Shown one piece after another: positions 33,167 through 42,816 of a stretch of 64,000 bases of DNA (its first letter is position 1; each line of letters starts with the position of its first letter). Source of the DNA: Acidobacteriota bacterium (GTDB lineage Bacteria > Acidobacteriota > Holophagae > Holophagales > Holophagaceae); assembly GCA_021794095.1 (NCBI GenBank), contig JAJYRN010000014.1:22065-86064 (forward strand). Reading direction: 5' to 3'. A program made the position numbers and the translations under genes. The notes beneath the pieces are model-generated. The model did no database searches. It was not told the origin of the DNA and saw only the letters and a list, made by a program, of their open reading frames with translations.

Positions 33167-33547
33167 ATGGAGGGAATCCCCGGAGTTCCCTTGGCCGCCT
33201 CAAAGACGCGTGTGGACTGGTCGCTTCTCCTGCTGCGCCTGAGTGTGGGCGGCATGGCCCTCCTGCAGGGATTCGGGATGCTCCGCCACGCCCATGGCAT
33301 CCCCAGCTTCGGGCACGCGCTGGGGCTGGGGCTGGCCCTGCTGGAAATGACCTGCGGCTTTCTGGTGCTCATCGGCCTCTGGACTTGGCTCGCGGCCGCG
33401 GTCCTGGTGGGGCTGGTGGGCTGGTCCCTGGCGCATGGCTGGATGCGTGGCGCTGAGCTTCTGTACAACCCGGCCGCCTTGTTCCGGCTGCTGACAGCCC
33501 TGGCCTGCGCCCTCGGTGGTGGTGGCAAGTGGGCCGTGGATCGCTAG
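33167..33547 (+). CDS. DoxX family membrane protein
   Basis: A small protein with four hydrophobic helices. LLLLRLSVGGMALLQGFGMLRHA and the following GLALLEMTCGFLVLIGLWTWLAAAVLVGL fit the DoxX/DoxD family. Its role is not well defined. It lies 9 bp before the exonuclease gene. Confidence 0.7.
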   Translation: MEGIPGVPLAASKTRVDWSLLLLRLSVGGMALLQGFGMLRHAHGIPSFGHALGLGLALLEMTCGFLVLIGLWTWLAAAVLVGLVGWSLAHGWMRGAELLYNPAALFRLLTALACALGGGGKWAVDR

Positions 33548-33556
33548 GAGAACGCC

Positions 33557-34387
33557 ATGCTGCGACCCCCAATGCACGAGACGCTGTGGGCCTTCGACGC
33601 GGAATGGGTGCCCGATCCCGCCACGGGGCGCCGGGTGCTGGACCTGCCCGGGGAGATGCCGGACGAGGCGGTGCTGGACCGCCTATGGGCCTACGGCGGG
33701 GCCACGGAAGCGGAGCCGCGCCCGTATTTGAAGACCATCCTCTGCCGGGTGGTGTCCATCGCGGCGGTGATCCGCACCGTGAAGCACGGCGAGGTCCAGC
33801 ATCGGCTCTTCGCGCTTCCGGAGGGGCCGGAAGCCCTCGCCGAGGATGAGCTGCTGCGGCGGTTCCTGGTGGCCCTCGGGGACAAGAAACCCCAGCTGGT
33901 GGGTTTCAACAGCCGGGAGGCGGACCTGCCCATCCTGGTCCAGCGGGCCATGGTCCACCGCCTTTCCATCCCGGGCCTGGGGCGCAGCGCCGACAAGTGG
34001 GCCAAGGATGACTTCTTCGACCGCTATGGCAACCAGCACGTGGACCTGCGCGAGATCACCGGGGCCTGGGGCAAGGCCTCGTCCACCCTCCACGAGCTGG
34101 CCACAGCCTGCGGCATCCCCGGCAAGCTGGGCACGGATGGGAAGAGCGTCATTGATCTCTGGCGGGCGGGGGATGTGGCTGGGATCGTCCGCTACAACCA
34201 GTTCGACGCCCTGACCACCTTCCTGGTCTGGCTGCGGGCCATGACGCTTGCGGGGCACTTGAGCCCCGAGCAGATGACCGCCGAGGAGGCCTCCATTCGG
34301 GCCCTGCTCCAGCAGAAGGCGACCGGTGACCCGGCGTTCGGCCTCTTCCTGGATGGTTGGGACCGTTTGTCACGGGACCGGGCTTGA
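33557..34387 (+). CDS. Predicted 3'-5' exonuclease (PolB-like)
   Basis: This is an RNase H-fold DEDD exonuclease of the PolB-like group. The first acidic pair is WAFDAEWVPDP, the second motif LVGFNSREADLPIL, and the third YNQFDALTTF. It is 276 aa long and has no polymerase domain. Proposed partners in the family are DNA repair proteins, but nothing adjacent confirms this. Confidence 0.8.
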   Translation: MLRPPMHETLWAFDAEWVPDPATGRRVLDLPGEMPDEAVLDRLWAYGGATEAEPRPYLKTILCRVVSIAAVIRTVKHGEVQHRLFALPEGPEALAEDELLRRFLVALGDKKPQLVGFNSREADLPILVQRAMVHRLSIPGLGRSADKWAKDDFFDRYGNQHVDLREITGAWGKASSTLHELATACGIPGKLGTDGKSVIDLWRAGDVAGIVRYNQFDALTTFLVWLRAMTLAGHLSPEQMTAEEASIRALLQQKATGDPAFGLFLDGWDRLSRDRA

Positions 34388-34414
34388 GAAAACCCTTTCT
34401 CCGGCCGATACACT
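34384..34414 (+). promoter_or_regulatory. Candidate promoter before the 100-aa gene
   Basis: TTGAGA (34384-34389) and TACACT (34409-34414) are spaced by 19 bp. It overlaps the 3' end of the exonuclease gene and lies about 20 bp before the next start. Confidence 0.3.
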
Positions 34415-34433
34415 CTTGACCCAGGAGCCGCCC

Positions 34434-34736
34434 ATGACCCAGGAAATCCGCCCCGAGGACCTGATCGTCACCGAGCAGGACGGTACCCGTCGTATCAATC
34501 ACGACGTCATCGAGAGCTACGGTCTGTTCAACCTGCCCCGGACCACCATGCGGCAGGCCCTGATGGTCTACTACGACAACGCCAGCCGGCAGGGGCGCAA
34601 CGCCGCCCAGACGGTGCGCACCTTCATCACCCTGGCCAGTTCCATCACCCGTTTCCCCCGCCAGGTGGCCATCAACTTCACCCGCGGCCAAGCCTACCGC
34701 CGCAACATGCGGATGTTGAGGCGCTACAGCCGCTGA
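34434..34736 (+). CDS. Small basic protein, 100 aa
   Basis: ATG 34434 has AGGAG 6 nt upstream, so it is probably translated. The sequence MTQEIRPEDLIVTEQDGTRRINHDVIESYGLFNLPRTTMRQALMVYYDN is soluble; the C-terminus is Arg-rich (RRNMRMLRRYSR). I do not recognise it. The stop codon is embedded in a hairpin. Confidence 0.65.
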   Translation: MTQEIRPEDLIVTEQDGTRRINHDVIESYGLFNLPRTTMRQALMVYYDNASRQGRNAAQTVRTFITLASSITRFPRQVAINFTRGQAYRRNMRMLRRYSR

Positions 34737-34745
34737 CAGCGGCTG
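34727..34745. terminator. Hairpin covering a stop codon
   Basis: CAGCCGCT / AGCGGCTG, an 8-bp perfect stem, with a 3-nt loop. The TGA of the 100-aa gene is formed at the loop. There is no T tract. Confidence 0.4.
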
Positions 34746-34757
34746 GCGGGTCGCGCA

Positions 34758-34780
34758 ACACGCGGCTGAATGCCGCGTGT
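34758..34780. terminator. Second hairpin between convergent genes
   Basis: ACACGCGGC / GCCGCGTGT is a perfect 9-bp stem around TGAAT. It lies between the 100-aa gene and the ackA 3' end, so it is a plausible bidirectional terminator, although a U tract is missing. Confidence 0.45.
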
Positions 34781-34830
34781 GAAGCGGGGCCCCGCGCGCC
34801 GAGCATGCGCTGCCACCCCTTTGGACTGCC

Positions 34831-36000
34831 TCAGCGCACGGTTTCCCGGGCGATCATCAGCTCTTCGTTGGTCGGGACTACAGTGACGGCGACGCGGGAA
34901 TCAGGCGTGCTGATGATGCGCTCGCCGGTGCCGTGCTCGTTGGCTTCGGGATCAATCTTGACGCCCAGGAAGGTCAGCTTGCTGCACACCTTGGCGCGCA
35001 CGAAGGTGCTGTGGGTGCCGATGCCTGCCGTGAAGGTGATGGCATCCACGCCGTCCAGCACGGTCGCGTAGGCGCCGATGTACTGGCGCACGTTGTAGGT
35101 CAGGAGGTCGCGGGCCAGACGGGCCCGGTCGTTGCCCTGCTCGGCGGCGCGCTCGATCTCGCGGAAATCCGAGGACACGCCGGAGATGCCCAGCAGGCCG
35201 GATTTCTTGTTCAGCAGATCGGTGATGCCGTTGTAGTCCAGATGCTCGTATTCCATGAGCATTTCCACCACGCTTGGATCAATGGTGCCGCAGCGGGTGC
35301 CCATGATCACGCCCTGGAGTGGCGTCATACCCATGCTGGTATCCAGACTCTTGCCGTAGTTCACGGCGCAGATGCTGGTTCCGTTGCCGATGTGGCAGGT
35401 GACGATCTTCAAGGCGCGCAAGGGCCTGCAGAGCAGGATGGCCGTGCGGGCGGCCACGAAAGCATGGCTGGTGCCATGGAATCCATAGCGCCGGATGCCG
35501 TATTTCTGGCTGAGTTCGTAGGGGATGCCGTACATCCGCGCGTAGTCAGGAATATCATGGTGGAAGGCCGTGTCGAACACCGCGATGTGGGGGACGTTCG
35601 GGAAGGCTTCCATGGCCGTGCGGATGCCCAGGGCGTTGGCCGGGTTGTGCAGCGGGGCGTACATCGCGAAGGTCTCGATGTCTCTCACGACCTCTTCGGT
35701 CACCAGCACCGAGTCGCCGTATTTGGGGCCGCCATGCACGACGCGGTGGCCGACGGCGTGGATGGGGGTGCCCTGGAGCACCGTGGCCTTCAGGCGAGCG
35801 AGGATGGCGTCCAGGGCCTCGCGGTGGGTGGGAATGGGAAGGGTTTCCTTGTGCCGGTCGCCTTCCACGGTGCAGGCGAGGTTGGCCTCGGCGAGGCCGA
35901 TGCGCTCCACCATGCCCTCGGCCAGGGAGATTTCCTTGCTCATGTCGAACAGGTTGAATTTCAGGCTCGACGAGCCTGCGTTGAGCACGAGAACCAGCAC
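34831..36000 (-). CDS. ackA: Acetate kinase
   Basis: AckA interconverts acetyl phosphate plus ADP with acetate plus ATP. The start VLVLVLNAGSSSLKF is the ASKHA signature, HRVVHGGPKY and FDTAFHHDIPD follow, then RRYGFHGTSH and GTRCGTIDPSV. At 389 aa it has full length. I choose GTG 36000 with GGGGG upstream; the track starts four codons earlier at another GTG. No pta gene is adjacent. Confidence 0.94.
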   Translation of the reverse strand: MLVLVLNAGSSSLKFNLFDMSKEISLAEGMVERIGLAEANLACTVEGDRHKETLPIPTHREALDAILARLKATVLQGTPIHAVGHRVVHGGPKYGDSVLVTEEVVRDIETFAMYAPLHNPANALGIRTAMEAFPNVPHIAVFDTAFHHDIPDYARMYGIPYELSQKYGIRRYGFHGTSHAFVAARTAILLCRPLRALKIVTCHIGNGTSICAVNYGKSLDTSMGMTPLQGVIMGTRCGTIDPSVVEMLMEYEHLDYNGITDLLNKKSGLLGISGVSSDFREIERAAEQGNDRARLARDLLTYNVRQYIGAYATVLDGVDAITFTAGIGTHSTFVRAKVCSKLTFLGVKIDPEANEHGTGERIISTPDSRVAVTVVPTNEELMIARETVR

Positions 36001-36085
36001 GGGAACCCCCACAATGCAGCCAGTCTAGACACCCGGGAACGTGACGGAAGTTTCATTGTGGATCGTTCGATCGTGATCCAGTACC

Positions 36086-37030
36086 TCAGGATCCGGATTG
36101 GAACACACCGTCGGTCAATGAGGCGGGATCGGGCCAGGGTGCGGCCAGGGCGCGGTCGGCCGCTGCGGCCAGGTCGGCCGCCAGGCGGTCCGCCAGTCCG
36201 GGCTCCAGGGTCCAGTGGCGCTGGCCCATCCAGGCCTCGAAGCGGGGGATGGGATCCTTCGGGCGCCAGGCTTCCAGGAGGGCCGGGTCCACATAGCGCT
36301 GGTCGTCGTGCTCGGCATGGCCCGAGAGCCGGAAGGTCTCGCAGACGAGGAAGACGGGACCGTGGCCTTCCAGGCAGCGCTGGCGAGCCTGGGCGGCAGC
36401 GGTATAGACAGCCGCCGCATCGTTGCCATCCACCGTCAGGGTGAAGGCACCCTGGGCGCGGTTGGAAAGATGCCCCGCCATCTGCCGGTCGGGCGGGGTG
36501 GAGAAGGCGTAGCCGTTGGCTTCGCCGACCACGATGAGGGGCAGCTTCTGGACCACAGCGAAGTTCAATCCCTCGTAGAAGGCGCCGGTGGAACTGCCGC
36601 CATCGCCGATCCAGGTCATCGCCACGCGGCGCTCGTTCCGTTGCTTGAAGCTGAGGGCCACGCCGGCCATGACGGGAATCAGCGCCCCCAGCATGGAGGA
36701 GGTGGCGATGATGCCCCGGCTGATGCCGCCGAAGTGGTTGTTGTGGTCGCGGCCACCGGTCGGGCTGGTGGCCCGCCCCAAATATTGGAGGAAGATTTCT
36801 TCGGGTTGCACGCCTCGGACCAGCATGGATCCGAGGTTGCGGATGAGCGGCGCGATCACATCCTCCGGCCCCAATGCGGCGGCGGTGGCGCAGGCGGTGG
36901 CCTCCTGGCCCAGGCTCCGGTAGACGCTGCCGAGGGTCTTCCCCTGGCGGAACAGCTTCACCAGGCGCTCCTCGGTGAGGCGGGTGAGGAGCATGGCCTC
37001 GTACAGGCGCAGGGCAGTGGCGTGATCCAT
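36086..37030 (-). CDS. Thiamine-diphosphate dehydrogenase E1 alpha subunit
   Basis: The protein is the alpha subunit of a pyruvate/branched-chain 2-oxo-acid dehydrogenase type E1. The ThDP motif is WIGDGGSSTGAFYEGLNFAVVQKLPLIVVGEANGYAFS (GDG to N). FRLSGHAEHDDQRYVDP is the phosphorylation-loop region. I start at ATG 37030, giving 314 aa. No beta subunit or E2 lies beside it, so its partner must be elsewhere or it is an orphan. Confidence 0.85.
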   Translation of the reverse strand: MDHATALRLYEAMLLTRLTEERLVKLFRQGKTLGSVYRSLGQEATACATAAALGPEDVIAPLIRNLGSMLVRGVQPEEIFLQYLGRATSPTGGRDHNNHFGGISRGIIATSSMLGALIPVMAGVALSFKQRNERRVAMTWIGDGGSSTGAFYEGLNFAVVQKLPLIVVGEANGYAFSTPPDRQMAGHLSNRAQGAFTLTVDGNDAAAVYTAAAQARQRCLEGHGPVFLVCETFRLSGHAEHDDQRYVDPALLEAWRPKDPIPRFEAWMGQRHWTLEPGLADRLAADLAAAADRALAAPWPDPASLTDGVFQSGS

Positions 37031-37080
37031 GAAAGGATCATTCCCCACGGGCGGGGTTTGGAGCAACCCGGAATGGCCGC

Positions 37081-37281
37081 TCAGGCCGTGAGATTGACGC
37101 GGCTGCCGACCTGGGAACTCGGCGGAGCCGGCTCCTCCGTCCGGGAGCTGGCCTCTTTGCGGGCCTCCTGGGCGGGCTCGCGGCTCTCTTCGGTGCGCTG
37201 GGAGGACTGCTGCTGAGCCGGCGCCTGGGGCTTCACGGGGGGAACGTAGGTCGAAGACGGAATCGCCTGGACGCTGGCCAT
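37081..37281 (-). CDS. Small low-complexity protein, 66 aa
   Basis: ATG 37281 follows GGAGG with 4 nt spacing. The product starts MASVQAIPSSTYVPPVKPQ, has a Gln/Glu/Ser-rich middle and ends SQVGSRVNLTA. I do not recognise it. Confidence 0.5.
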   Translation of the reverse strand: MASVQAIPSSTYVPPVKPQAPAQQQSSQRTEESREPAQEARKEASSRTEEPAPPSSQVGSRVNLTA

Positions 37282-37385
37282 GGTTCCTCCACAGGCGGGG
37301 AGCGCCCCGCTTCCCCCTCTATCGGCCGCGCAGGGCATCGCCATGAGGGATTCCAGCCAGCGCCGATCGGGGGTTGAATGGAAGC

Positions 37386-37865
37386 ATGCTGAACCTCCGC
37401 CCCGCCATCCCTTCCGATGCCCCGCTGATCCTCCAGTACATCCGGGAACTGGCAGCGTATGAACGGGCGCCGGAAGCCGCCGTCGCCACCCTGGACGACC
37501 TGCGCCGCTACGCCTTCTCGGAGCACCCTCTGGTGCGGGTGATCATGGCCGAATGGGAGGGCCAGCCGGCGGGCTTCGCCCTGTGGTTCCTGAACTTCAG
37601 CACCTGGGAAGGGAAGCCGGGCATCTACCTGGAGGATCTCTTCGTCCGGCCCGCGTTCCGGGGGAAGGGCATCGGCAAGGCCCTGTTGAAGCACCTCGCC
37701 GGCCTGGCGCTGAAAGAGGGCTGGACCCGCTTTGTCTGGCAGGTGCTGGATTGGAACACCCCCGCCATCGAGTTCTACCAGGCCCACGGAGCCCAGGTGA
37801 TGCGGCCCTGGCTGACCTGCCGGGTGGAGGGGGAGGCCCTGGAACGGCTCGCCCGGGACGCATGA
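37386..37865 (+). CDS. GNAT-family N-acetyltransferase
   Basis: The acetyl-CoA-binding motif FVRPAFRGKGIGKALLKHLAGLA is clear. LRPAIPSDAPLILQYIRELAAYERAPE and the motif WNTPAIEFYQAHGA resemble spermidine/thialysine acetyltransferases (SSAT-like). I start at ATG 37386, giving 159 aa. Its stop overlaps the ATG of cca, so they are coupled. Confidence 0.85.
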   Translation: MLNLRPAIPSDAPLILQYIRELAAYERAPEAAVATLDDLRRYAFSEHPLVRVIMAEWEGQPAGFALWFLNFSTWEGKPGIYLEDLFVRPAFRGKGIGKALLKHLAGLALKEGWTRFVWQVLDWNTPAIEFYQAHGAQVMRPWLTCRVEGEALERLARDA

Positions 37866-39250
37866 TTCCGCTCGAACTGCAGCGGTTGGCGGAGGCCTTC
37901 GGGGCGGATGCGGAGCTGGCCCTGGTGGGAGGCGCCGTGCGGGACGAGCTGCTGGGGCGCCCCCACGCCGACTGGGATCTGGCCACCGCCCTGCTGCCGG
38001 AAAAGGTTCTGGCCAAAGCGAGGGCCGCTGGCCTCCGGGCGATTCCCACGGGCATCCAGCACGGCACAGTTACGGTGATCCTCGACGGCCGTCCCGTGGA
38101 GATCACCACCTTCCGGAGCGATGGGGCGTACCGGGATGGCCGGCGGCCGGAATCCGTGCGCCTGGGCGTCAGCCTGGAGGCGGATCTGGCCCGCCGCGAT
38201 TTCACCATCAACGCCATGGCCCTGCCTCTGGACGGGCGGGGCCTGGTGGATCCCCACGGCGGGCAGGCGGATCTCCGGGTCGGGCTCATCCGGGCCGTCG
38301 GCGATCCCCTCCAGCGCTTCGCGGAGGATGGCCTGCGGCCCCTGCGCGCCTGCCGGTTCGCCTCTCAGCTGGGTTTCCGCATCGCGTCCACCACGCTGGC
38401 GGCCATCCCGGCGCGATTGGCGGTGGCCTGCAAAGTCGCTCCGGAGCGCGTCCTGGTGGAACTGACCAAGCTCCTCACCGGGGCCCGCCCCCACGCGGGC
38501 CTCGAACCTTTGCGGATGAGCGGGCTGCTGGACCTCTGGCTGCCGGAACTGGTTCCCATGGATGGCTGTGCCCAGAACCGCCACCACCGCTGGGATGTCT
38601 GGAGGCACACCCTCGAGGTGGTGACGTTGGTTCCGGCGGATCCCGCCCTGCGCTGGGCGGCCCTGCTGCACGATGCGGGCAAGCCGGCCAGCCGGACAGA
38701 GGCGGAGGGAGAGGTCCATTTCTACGGCCACGAAGCCGGTTCCCTGGAGATCGCTGCTGCCATCCTGGGGCGCCTGAAAGCCGCCCATGCCCTCCAGAAG
38801 GAGGTGCTGGCCCTCATTCGCCACCACGGAATCCATCCGGAGCCCGGATGGAGCGATGCGGCCTGCCGCCGCTTCCTCCGGCGTCTGGGTGAGGATGGCC
38901 TGGCGCTGGAGCGCTGGGCGGCCTTCCGCCTGGCGGATCAGCGCGCGAAGGGCGTCGAGGATCCCGACCGGGAACCCCGGCACGCGGCGGTGGTGGCCCG
39001 CCTCGAAGCCCTTGCTTCAGCCCGGCCGCCGCTTTCCGTGCGCGAACTCGCGCTGGATGGGGGTGCTCTGATGGCCCTGGCGGGCCGGCGTGGGGGCCCC
39101 TGGCTGGGTGCCCTCCAGGCGGAACTGCTGGAGGCGGTGGTGGACGATCCGGGCCGGAATACGCCGGAGGCGTTGACCGCCCTGGCGAGGGCTAGCCTCG
39201 CGCGATCAGGACCACCGCCTGCGCCGCCAGGCCCTCGCCCCGTCCCGTGA
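37862..39250 (+). CDS. cca: CCA tRNA nucleotidyltransferase / polyA polymerase family with HD domain
   Basis: The N-terminal head has [22 protein letters not shown], the nucleotidyltransferase GG and DxD motif, then [15 protein letters not shown] and [12 protein letters not shown] central HD phosphohydrolase region shows [10 protein letters not shown] and [11 protein letters not shown]. It is 462 aa long. The tRNA-Lys here encodes its own CCA, so the enzyme may mainly repair ends. The 3' end overlaps convergent ispF by 59 bp. Confidence 0.9.
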   Translation: MIPLELQRLAEAFGADAELALVGGAVRDELLGRPHADWDLATALLPEKVLAKARAAGLRAIPTGIQHGTVTVILDGRPVEITTFRSDGAYRDGRRPESVRLGVSLEADLARRDFTINAMALPLDGRGLVDPHGGQADLRVGLIRAVGDPLQRFAEDGLRPLRACRFASQLGFRIASTTLAAIPARLAVACKVAPERVLVELTKLLTGARPHAGLEPLRMSGLLDLWLPELVPMDGCAQNRHHRWDVWRHTLEVVTLVPADPALRWAALLHDAGKPASRTEAEGEVHFYGHEAGSLEIAAAILGRLKAAHALQKEVLALIRHHGIHPEPGWSDAACRRFLRRLGEDGLALERWAAFRLADQRAKGVEDPDREPRHAAVVARLEALASARPPLSVRELALDGGALMALAGRRGGPWLGALQAELLEAVVDDPGRNTPEALTALARASLARSGPPPAPPGPRPVP

Positions 39251-39680
39251 AGCCCAGCTTCTCCGTGGTGGTGGCTTTGACATTCAAGGCCTCTGTCGGC
39301 AGGCCCAGGAGGGGCGCCACCCGCTCCCGCATCAGCTCACGGTGCGGGCCGATTTTCGGGCGCTCGCCGATGAGGCAGACATCGGTGTTCACCACGCGCC
39401 ACCCGTGTTCCGCCAGCTTCGCCATGACCTTCCGGAGCAGCTGGGCGGAATCGGCGCCCTTGCCGGCGGGATCGGTATCTGGAAAGTGCTGCCCGATGTC
39501 CCCGAGCCCCGCGGCGCCCAGCAGCGCGTCCATCAGGGCATGGAGCATCACATCCGCATCGCTGTGGCCGGCCAGTCCCCGGTCATGGGGGATGGCGCAG
39601 CCCATGAGCATGAGGGGGCGCCCCTCCGCCGGGTCTGAGAACCGGTGTACGTCGAAGCCCTGACCCACACGGAGGTCCAT
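39192..39680 (-). CDS. ispF: 2-C-methyl-D-erythritol 2,4-cyclodiphosphate synthase
   Basis: IspF acts in the MEP isoprenoid pathway. GFDVHRF near residue 8 has the Zn ligands Asp and His, with [32 protein letters not shown] next. The tail [24 protein letters not shown] is the family signature. Its 162 aa are complete. The start is immediately after the histidine-kinase stop. Confidence 0.95.
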   Translation of the reverse strand: MDLRVGQGFDVHRFSDPAEGRPLMLMGCAIPHDRGLAGHSDADVMLHALMDALLGAAGLGDIGQHFPDTDPAGKGADSAQLLRKVMAKLAEHGWRVVNTDVCLIGERPKIGPHRELMRERVAPLLGLPTEALNVKATTTEKLGFTGRGEGLAAQAVVLIARG

Positions 39681-41203
39681 CAGAGGGACTCGGGACCGAG
39701 GGCGCGGTGCTTGCCCGTGGATTCATCCCGCAATGCGCTTTCCTCGGGCTGGAGATCGGGCAGGATCAGGCGGACTTGCGTGCCCTGGCCTTCTTCGCTG
39801 CTGACGTCGATCGTGCCTCCATGCTCGTCCACGATCTTGCGGACGGTGGCCATGCCCAGCCCGGTCCCGCGCTTCTTGCCATAGCTGAAGAAGGGCTCGA
39901 AGATGCGTTTCTGGAGCTTCTTGGGGATGCCCCGGCCGGAATCGCGGACGCAGATCTCGATGCCCGGAGGGACCCGCTGCCAGGAGAGGACGACGTCCCC
40001 GGCGAGGCCCACCATGGCGTCCAGGGCATTGGTGACGAGGTTCTCGACCACCCGGGTGAACCGGGCCGGGTCGAGCTGGACCATGCAGAACTCCCCTTCG
40101 GTGCGGAGGGTGATGCCCATTTCGTCAGCGCGGGGGGCGAGAGGTTCCAGGATCGAGCCCACGAAGGCCTGCAGATCCACTTCTTCGCGGTTGGGTTCGC
40201 GCACCTTGGCGTAGTCCAGCACATCCTGGCTGAGGGCGGTCAGGCGGTCCACCGAGTCCAGGATCTTCTGGCTGTGGTGGAGGATCTTGGGATCCGTGGT
40301 GGACAGGGCCAGCAGGTCCGCATGCCCCCGCAGGACGAAGAGGCCGTTCTTGAAATCGTGGACGATGGAACTGGAGACTTGGCCCACCGTGGCGAGCACC
40401 TGGCTGCGCAGGTTCTCCTCGGAAAGGCGGGTCCGCTCGATGGCGATGGCGCAGAGGGCCACGATGGCCTCGAAGGTGGGCCGATCCGGGGGCTCGGTAA
40501 TGGGGCGGCGGCTGTCCAGGTACACCACGCCGATGCGGCGGCCCTGGATCACCAGCGGCAGGCAGAGGATGGTCTTCAGCTCCAGCCGCATGATGGACTG
40601 TTGGCTGGAGAGCTGGTGGTCATCCGCGACATTGAGGATCCAGATCGGTTCTCCCGTCTCGAACACGGATTGGACGCTCGACAGGGAAAGCTGGATGGCA
40701 CCTTCAAGGCCATCCTCGAGGTTGCGCTGGACCCGGATGGCCAGTTCCCCATCCTCCTGGAGCATGAGGAAGCCGCGGTCGGTGCGGGAAATGGCCAGCA
40801 GCCGGTCCATGGACTGCTCCAGCAGATCCTCCAGGTTCACCTCCTCGGCCATGAGCTGCGCGGTTTCCAGGATGGCCTGGAAATGCATGTCCGAATGGGT
40901 CTGCTGGCTGCTGAGCAGGGTCAAGGTATAGGCTCCGTCCGCCAGGCGGAGTGGGGTGCCGGGTTCCCAGACGACCTTCCCGATGGGTTGTCCCTGGTAG
41001 AAACTGCCGTGGGTGGTCTGAAGATCCTCGGCCCACCAGGTATCCTCCTGGCGCTCCAGCCGGAGATGGTTGCGGCTGATCATGCTGTCGGACAGGACGA
41101 TGTCGCACAAGCCCTGGCGGCCGAGGGTGGCAGAACGGGCGAGGGGCACCGTCCGCTCGAACCCATGGCGGTCTCGGATCAGAAGGTGAAAGCGCTGGAT
41201 CAC
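39680..41203 (-). CDS. FHA-GAF sensor histidine kinase
   Basis: An FHA domain at the N-terminus ([26 protein letters not shown]) is followed by a GAF domain (around residues 120-280) and a kinase core. The H box is [20 protein letters not shown]1 and G2 boxes are [23 protein letters not shown] and [15 protein letters not shown]. It is soluble with no transmembrane segment. GTG 41203 is chosen ([15 protein letters not shown]), giving 507 aa; the track ORF adds an N-terminal shadow. There is no cognate receiver nearby. FHA suggests it reads Ser/Thr phosphorylation. Confidence 0.87.
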   Translation of the reverse strand: MIQRFHLLIRDRHGFERTVPLARSATLGRQGLCDIVLSDSMISRNHLRLERQEDTWWAEDLQTTHGSFYQGQPIGKVVWEPGTPLRLADGAYTLTLLSSQQTHSDMHFQAILETAQLMAEEVNLEDLLEQSMDRLLAISRTDRGFLMLQEDGELAIRVQRNLEDGLEGAIQLSLSSVQSVFETGEPIWILNVADDHQLSSQQSIMRLELKTILCLPLVIQGRRIGVVYLDSRRPITEPPDRPTFEAIVALCAIAIERTRLSEENLRSQVLATVGQVSSSIVHDFKNGLFVLRGHADLLALSTTDPKILHHSQKILDSVDRLTALSQDVLDYAKVREPNREEVDLQAFVGSILEPLAPRADEMGITLRTEGEFCMVQLDPARFTRVVENLVTNALDAMVGLAGDVVLSWQRVPPGIEICVRDSGRGIPKKLQKRIFEPFFSYGKKRGTGLGMATVRKIVDEHGGTIDVSSEEGQGTQVRLILPDLQPEESALRDESTGKHRALGPESL

Positions 41204-41312
41204 GGAATATCCAGGGGGGCTGGCGGGGGTGAATAGGAAAGGAAGGTGCGCAGCCCAAGAATATCCCGCCGTCTGCTGGACACAAGTGGAAGAGCCATGA
41301 GGGAATGGAGAC

Positions 41313-42326
41313 ATGCACCGCCATCCTGACCTTGATCCGACCTCGCCTTCCGATGATCCCGTGGAATATTCCCTCCGGCCCCAGCGGCTCCAGGAATATA
41401 TCGGCCAGGACAAAGTGAAGGTCCGCATCGAGATCGCCTTGCGGGCCGCCCAGCAGCGGGGCGAGGTGCTCGATCATGTGCTGCTCTTCGGCCCCCCCGG
41501 CCTCGGCAAGACCACCCTGGCCCACGTGCTGGCCAACGAGATGGGCGCCACCTGCAAGGTGATCCAGGCGCCGGCGCTGGAGAAGAAGGGTGACCTGGCG
41601 GCCATCCTCACCAACCTGGAGGCTGGCGAGTTCCTCTTCATTGACGAGATCCACCGCCTTTCGGCCCCCATCGAGGAAATGCTCTATTCGGCCATGGAGG
41701 ACCGCAAGCTGGACATTCTCATCGGCCAGGGCCCCAGCGCCCAGACCCTGAAAGTGGACCTGCGCCCCTTCACGCTGGTGGGCGCCACCACCCGGGCGGG
41801 GCTGTTGTCCAAACCGCTCCACGACCGCTTCGGCATGGTCCACCGGCTGGAGTTCTACACCCGGCGGGATCTGGCCATCATCGCGGAGCGCTCCTCGCAT
41901 GTGCTGGCTGTGCCCCTCGCTCCAGAAGGCGCCGAAGCCATCGCCCGTCGCAGTCGGGGTACGCCGCGCATCTGCAACCGCCTCCTCCGCCGCTGCCGGG
42001 ACTACGCCCAGGTGAAGGGGGATGGCACCATCTCCGCCGAGTCCGCCGAGGCCTGCCTGAAGCTGCACGAGGTGGACGATCTGGGGTTGGATGCCCTGGA
42101 CCGGGCCTACCTCCAGGCCCTCTGCCAGAAACATCGGGGCGGGCCCGTGGGGGTGCGGACCCTGGCCGCTGCCCTGGGGGAGGATGACGGATCCCTGGAA
42201 GATCTGGTGGAGCCCTACCTCATGCAGGTGGGCTTCCTGGACCGCACGCCCCAGGGCCGCCGCGCCACCGATCAGGCCTACGCCTACCTGGGGCTGACCC
42301 CCGGTCCGGGCCCCCTGTTCTCCTAA
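41313..42326 (+). CDS. ruvB: Holliday junction branch-migration helicase RuvB
   Basis: RuvB drives branch migration with RuvA. The sequence SLRPQRLQEYIGQDKVK precedes LLFGPPGLGKTTLAHVLANEMG (Walker A), FLFIDEIHRL (Walker B) and GATTRAGLLSKPLHDRFG. The C-terminal winged helix ends in LMQVGFLDRTPQGRRATDQAYAYLG. At 337 aa it is complete. It is divergent from the kinase with about 110 bp between the starts. ruvA and ruvC are not adjacent. Confidence 0.95.
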   Translation: MHRHPDLDPTSPSDDPVEYSLRPQRLQEYIGQDKVKVRIEIALRAAQQRGEVLDHVLLFGPPGLGKTTLAHVLANEMGATCKVIQAPALEKKGDLAAILTNLEAGEFLFIDEIHRLSAPIEEMLYSAMEDRKLDILIGQGPSAQTLKVDLRPFTLVGATTRAGLLSKPLHDRFGMVHRLEFYTRRDLAIIAERSSHVLAVPLAPEGAEAIARRSRGTPRICNRLLRRCRDYAQVKGDGTISAESAEACLKLHEVDDLGLDALDRAYLQALCQKHRGGPVGVRTLAAALGEDDGSLEDLVEPYLMQVGFLDRTPQGRRATDQAYAYLGLTPGPGPLFS

Positions 42327-42808
42327 GAGCGGGATCCGTCAGGCTTCATCCTCGCGTCCTTGTCCACAGGCTTGAGGGAGGGCGCTGGAACCCCTTTGGC
42401 CACCCCATTCGCCCCGGCCTGGGCTGACTCAGGATTCTTGGCCTCCTGATCCCTGCGGACACAGACGCCCTGGAGGGTGCCGCCTTCGTCAACCACCAGC
42501 GAACCCACTTCCACATCGCCCTCGACATAGCCGGTGCCGTGGATTTCCAGGCATTCCGCGATCTTCAAGATGCCTTCGGCCCTTCCCGTGACGATCAGGT
42601 GCTTGGCGTACACGGTACCTTTGACCAGGCCCCCGGGCGCGATGGAAACCTCACCCGTCGAGTGGATCGTGCCGTCCACGGTGCCCTCCACCCGGAGGCT
42701 CCGGGAGCCGGTGTGGATCTCGCCATTGAAGGTCACATCCTTCCCGAGCAGGGTGTGGATGGCGGGCGCAGCGGCGGGCTTGCTCGGCTTATTCTTGAAC
42801 ACGGCCAT
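42323..42808 (-). CDS. Bactofilin (polymer-forming cytoskeletal protein)
   Basis: The bactofilin core of repeated beta strands runs from about residue 20 to 110: FNGEIHTGSRSLRVEGTVDGTIHSTGEVSIAPGGLVKGTVYAKHLIVTG. The C-terminal tail is disordered. ATG 42808 has AGGAG 5 nt upstream, giving 161 aa. It is 8 bp downstream of an M23 peptidase gene, the usual bactofilin context for cell-shape control. It overlaps the ruvB end by 4 bp. Confidence 0.9.
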   Translation of the reverse strand: MAVFKNKPSKPAAAPAIHTLLGKDVTFNGEIHTGSRSLRVEGTVDGTIHSTGEVSIAPGGLVKGTVYAKHLIVTGRAEGILKIAECLEIHGTGYVEGDVEVGSLVVDEGGTLQGVCVRRDQEAKNPESAQAGANGVAKGVPAPSLKPVDKDARMKPDGSRS

Positions 42809-42816
42809 GGGAACTC

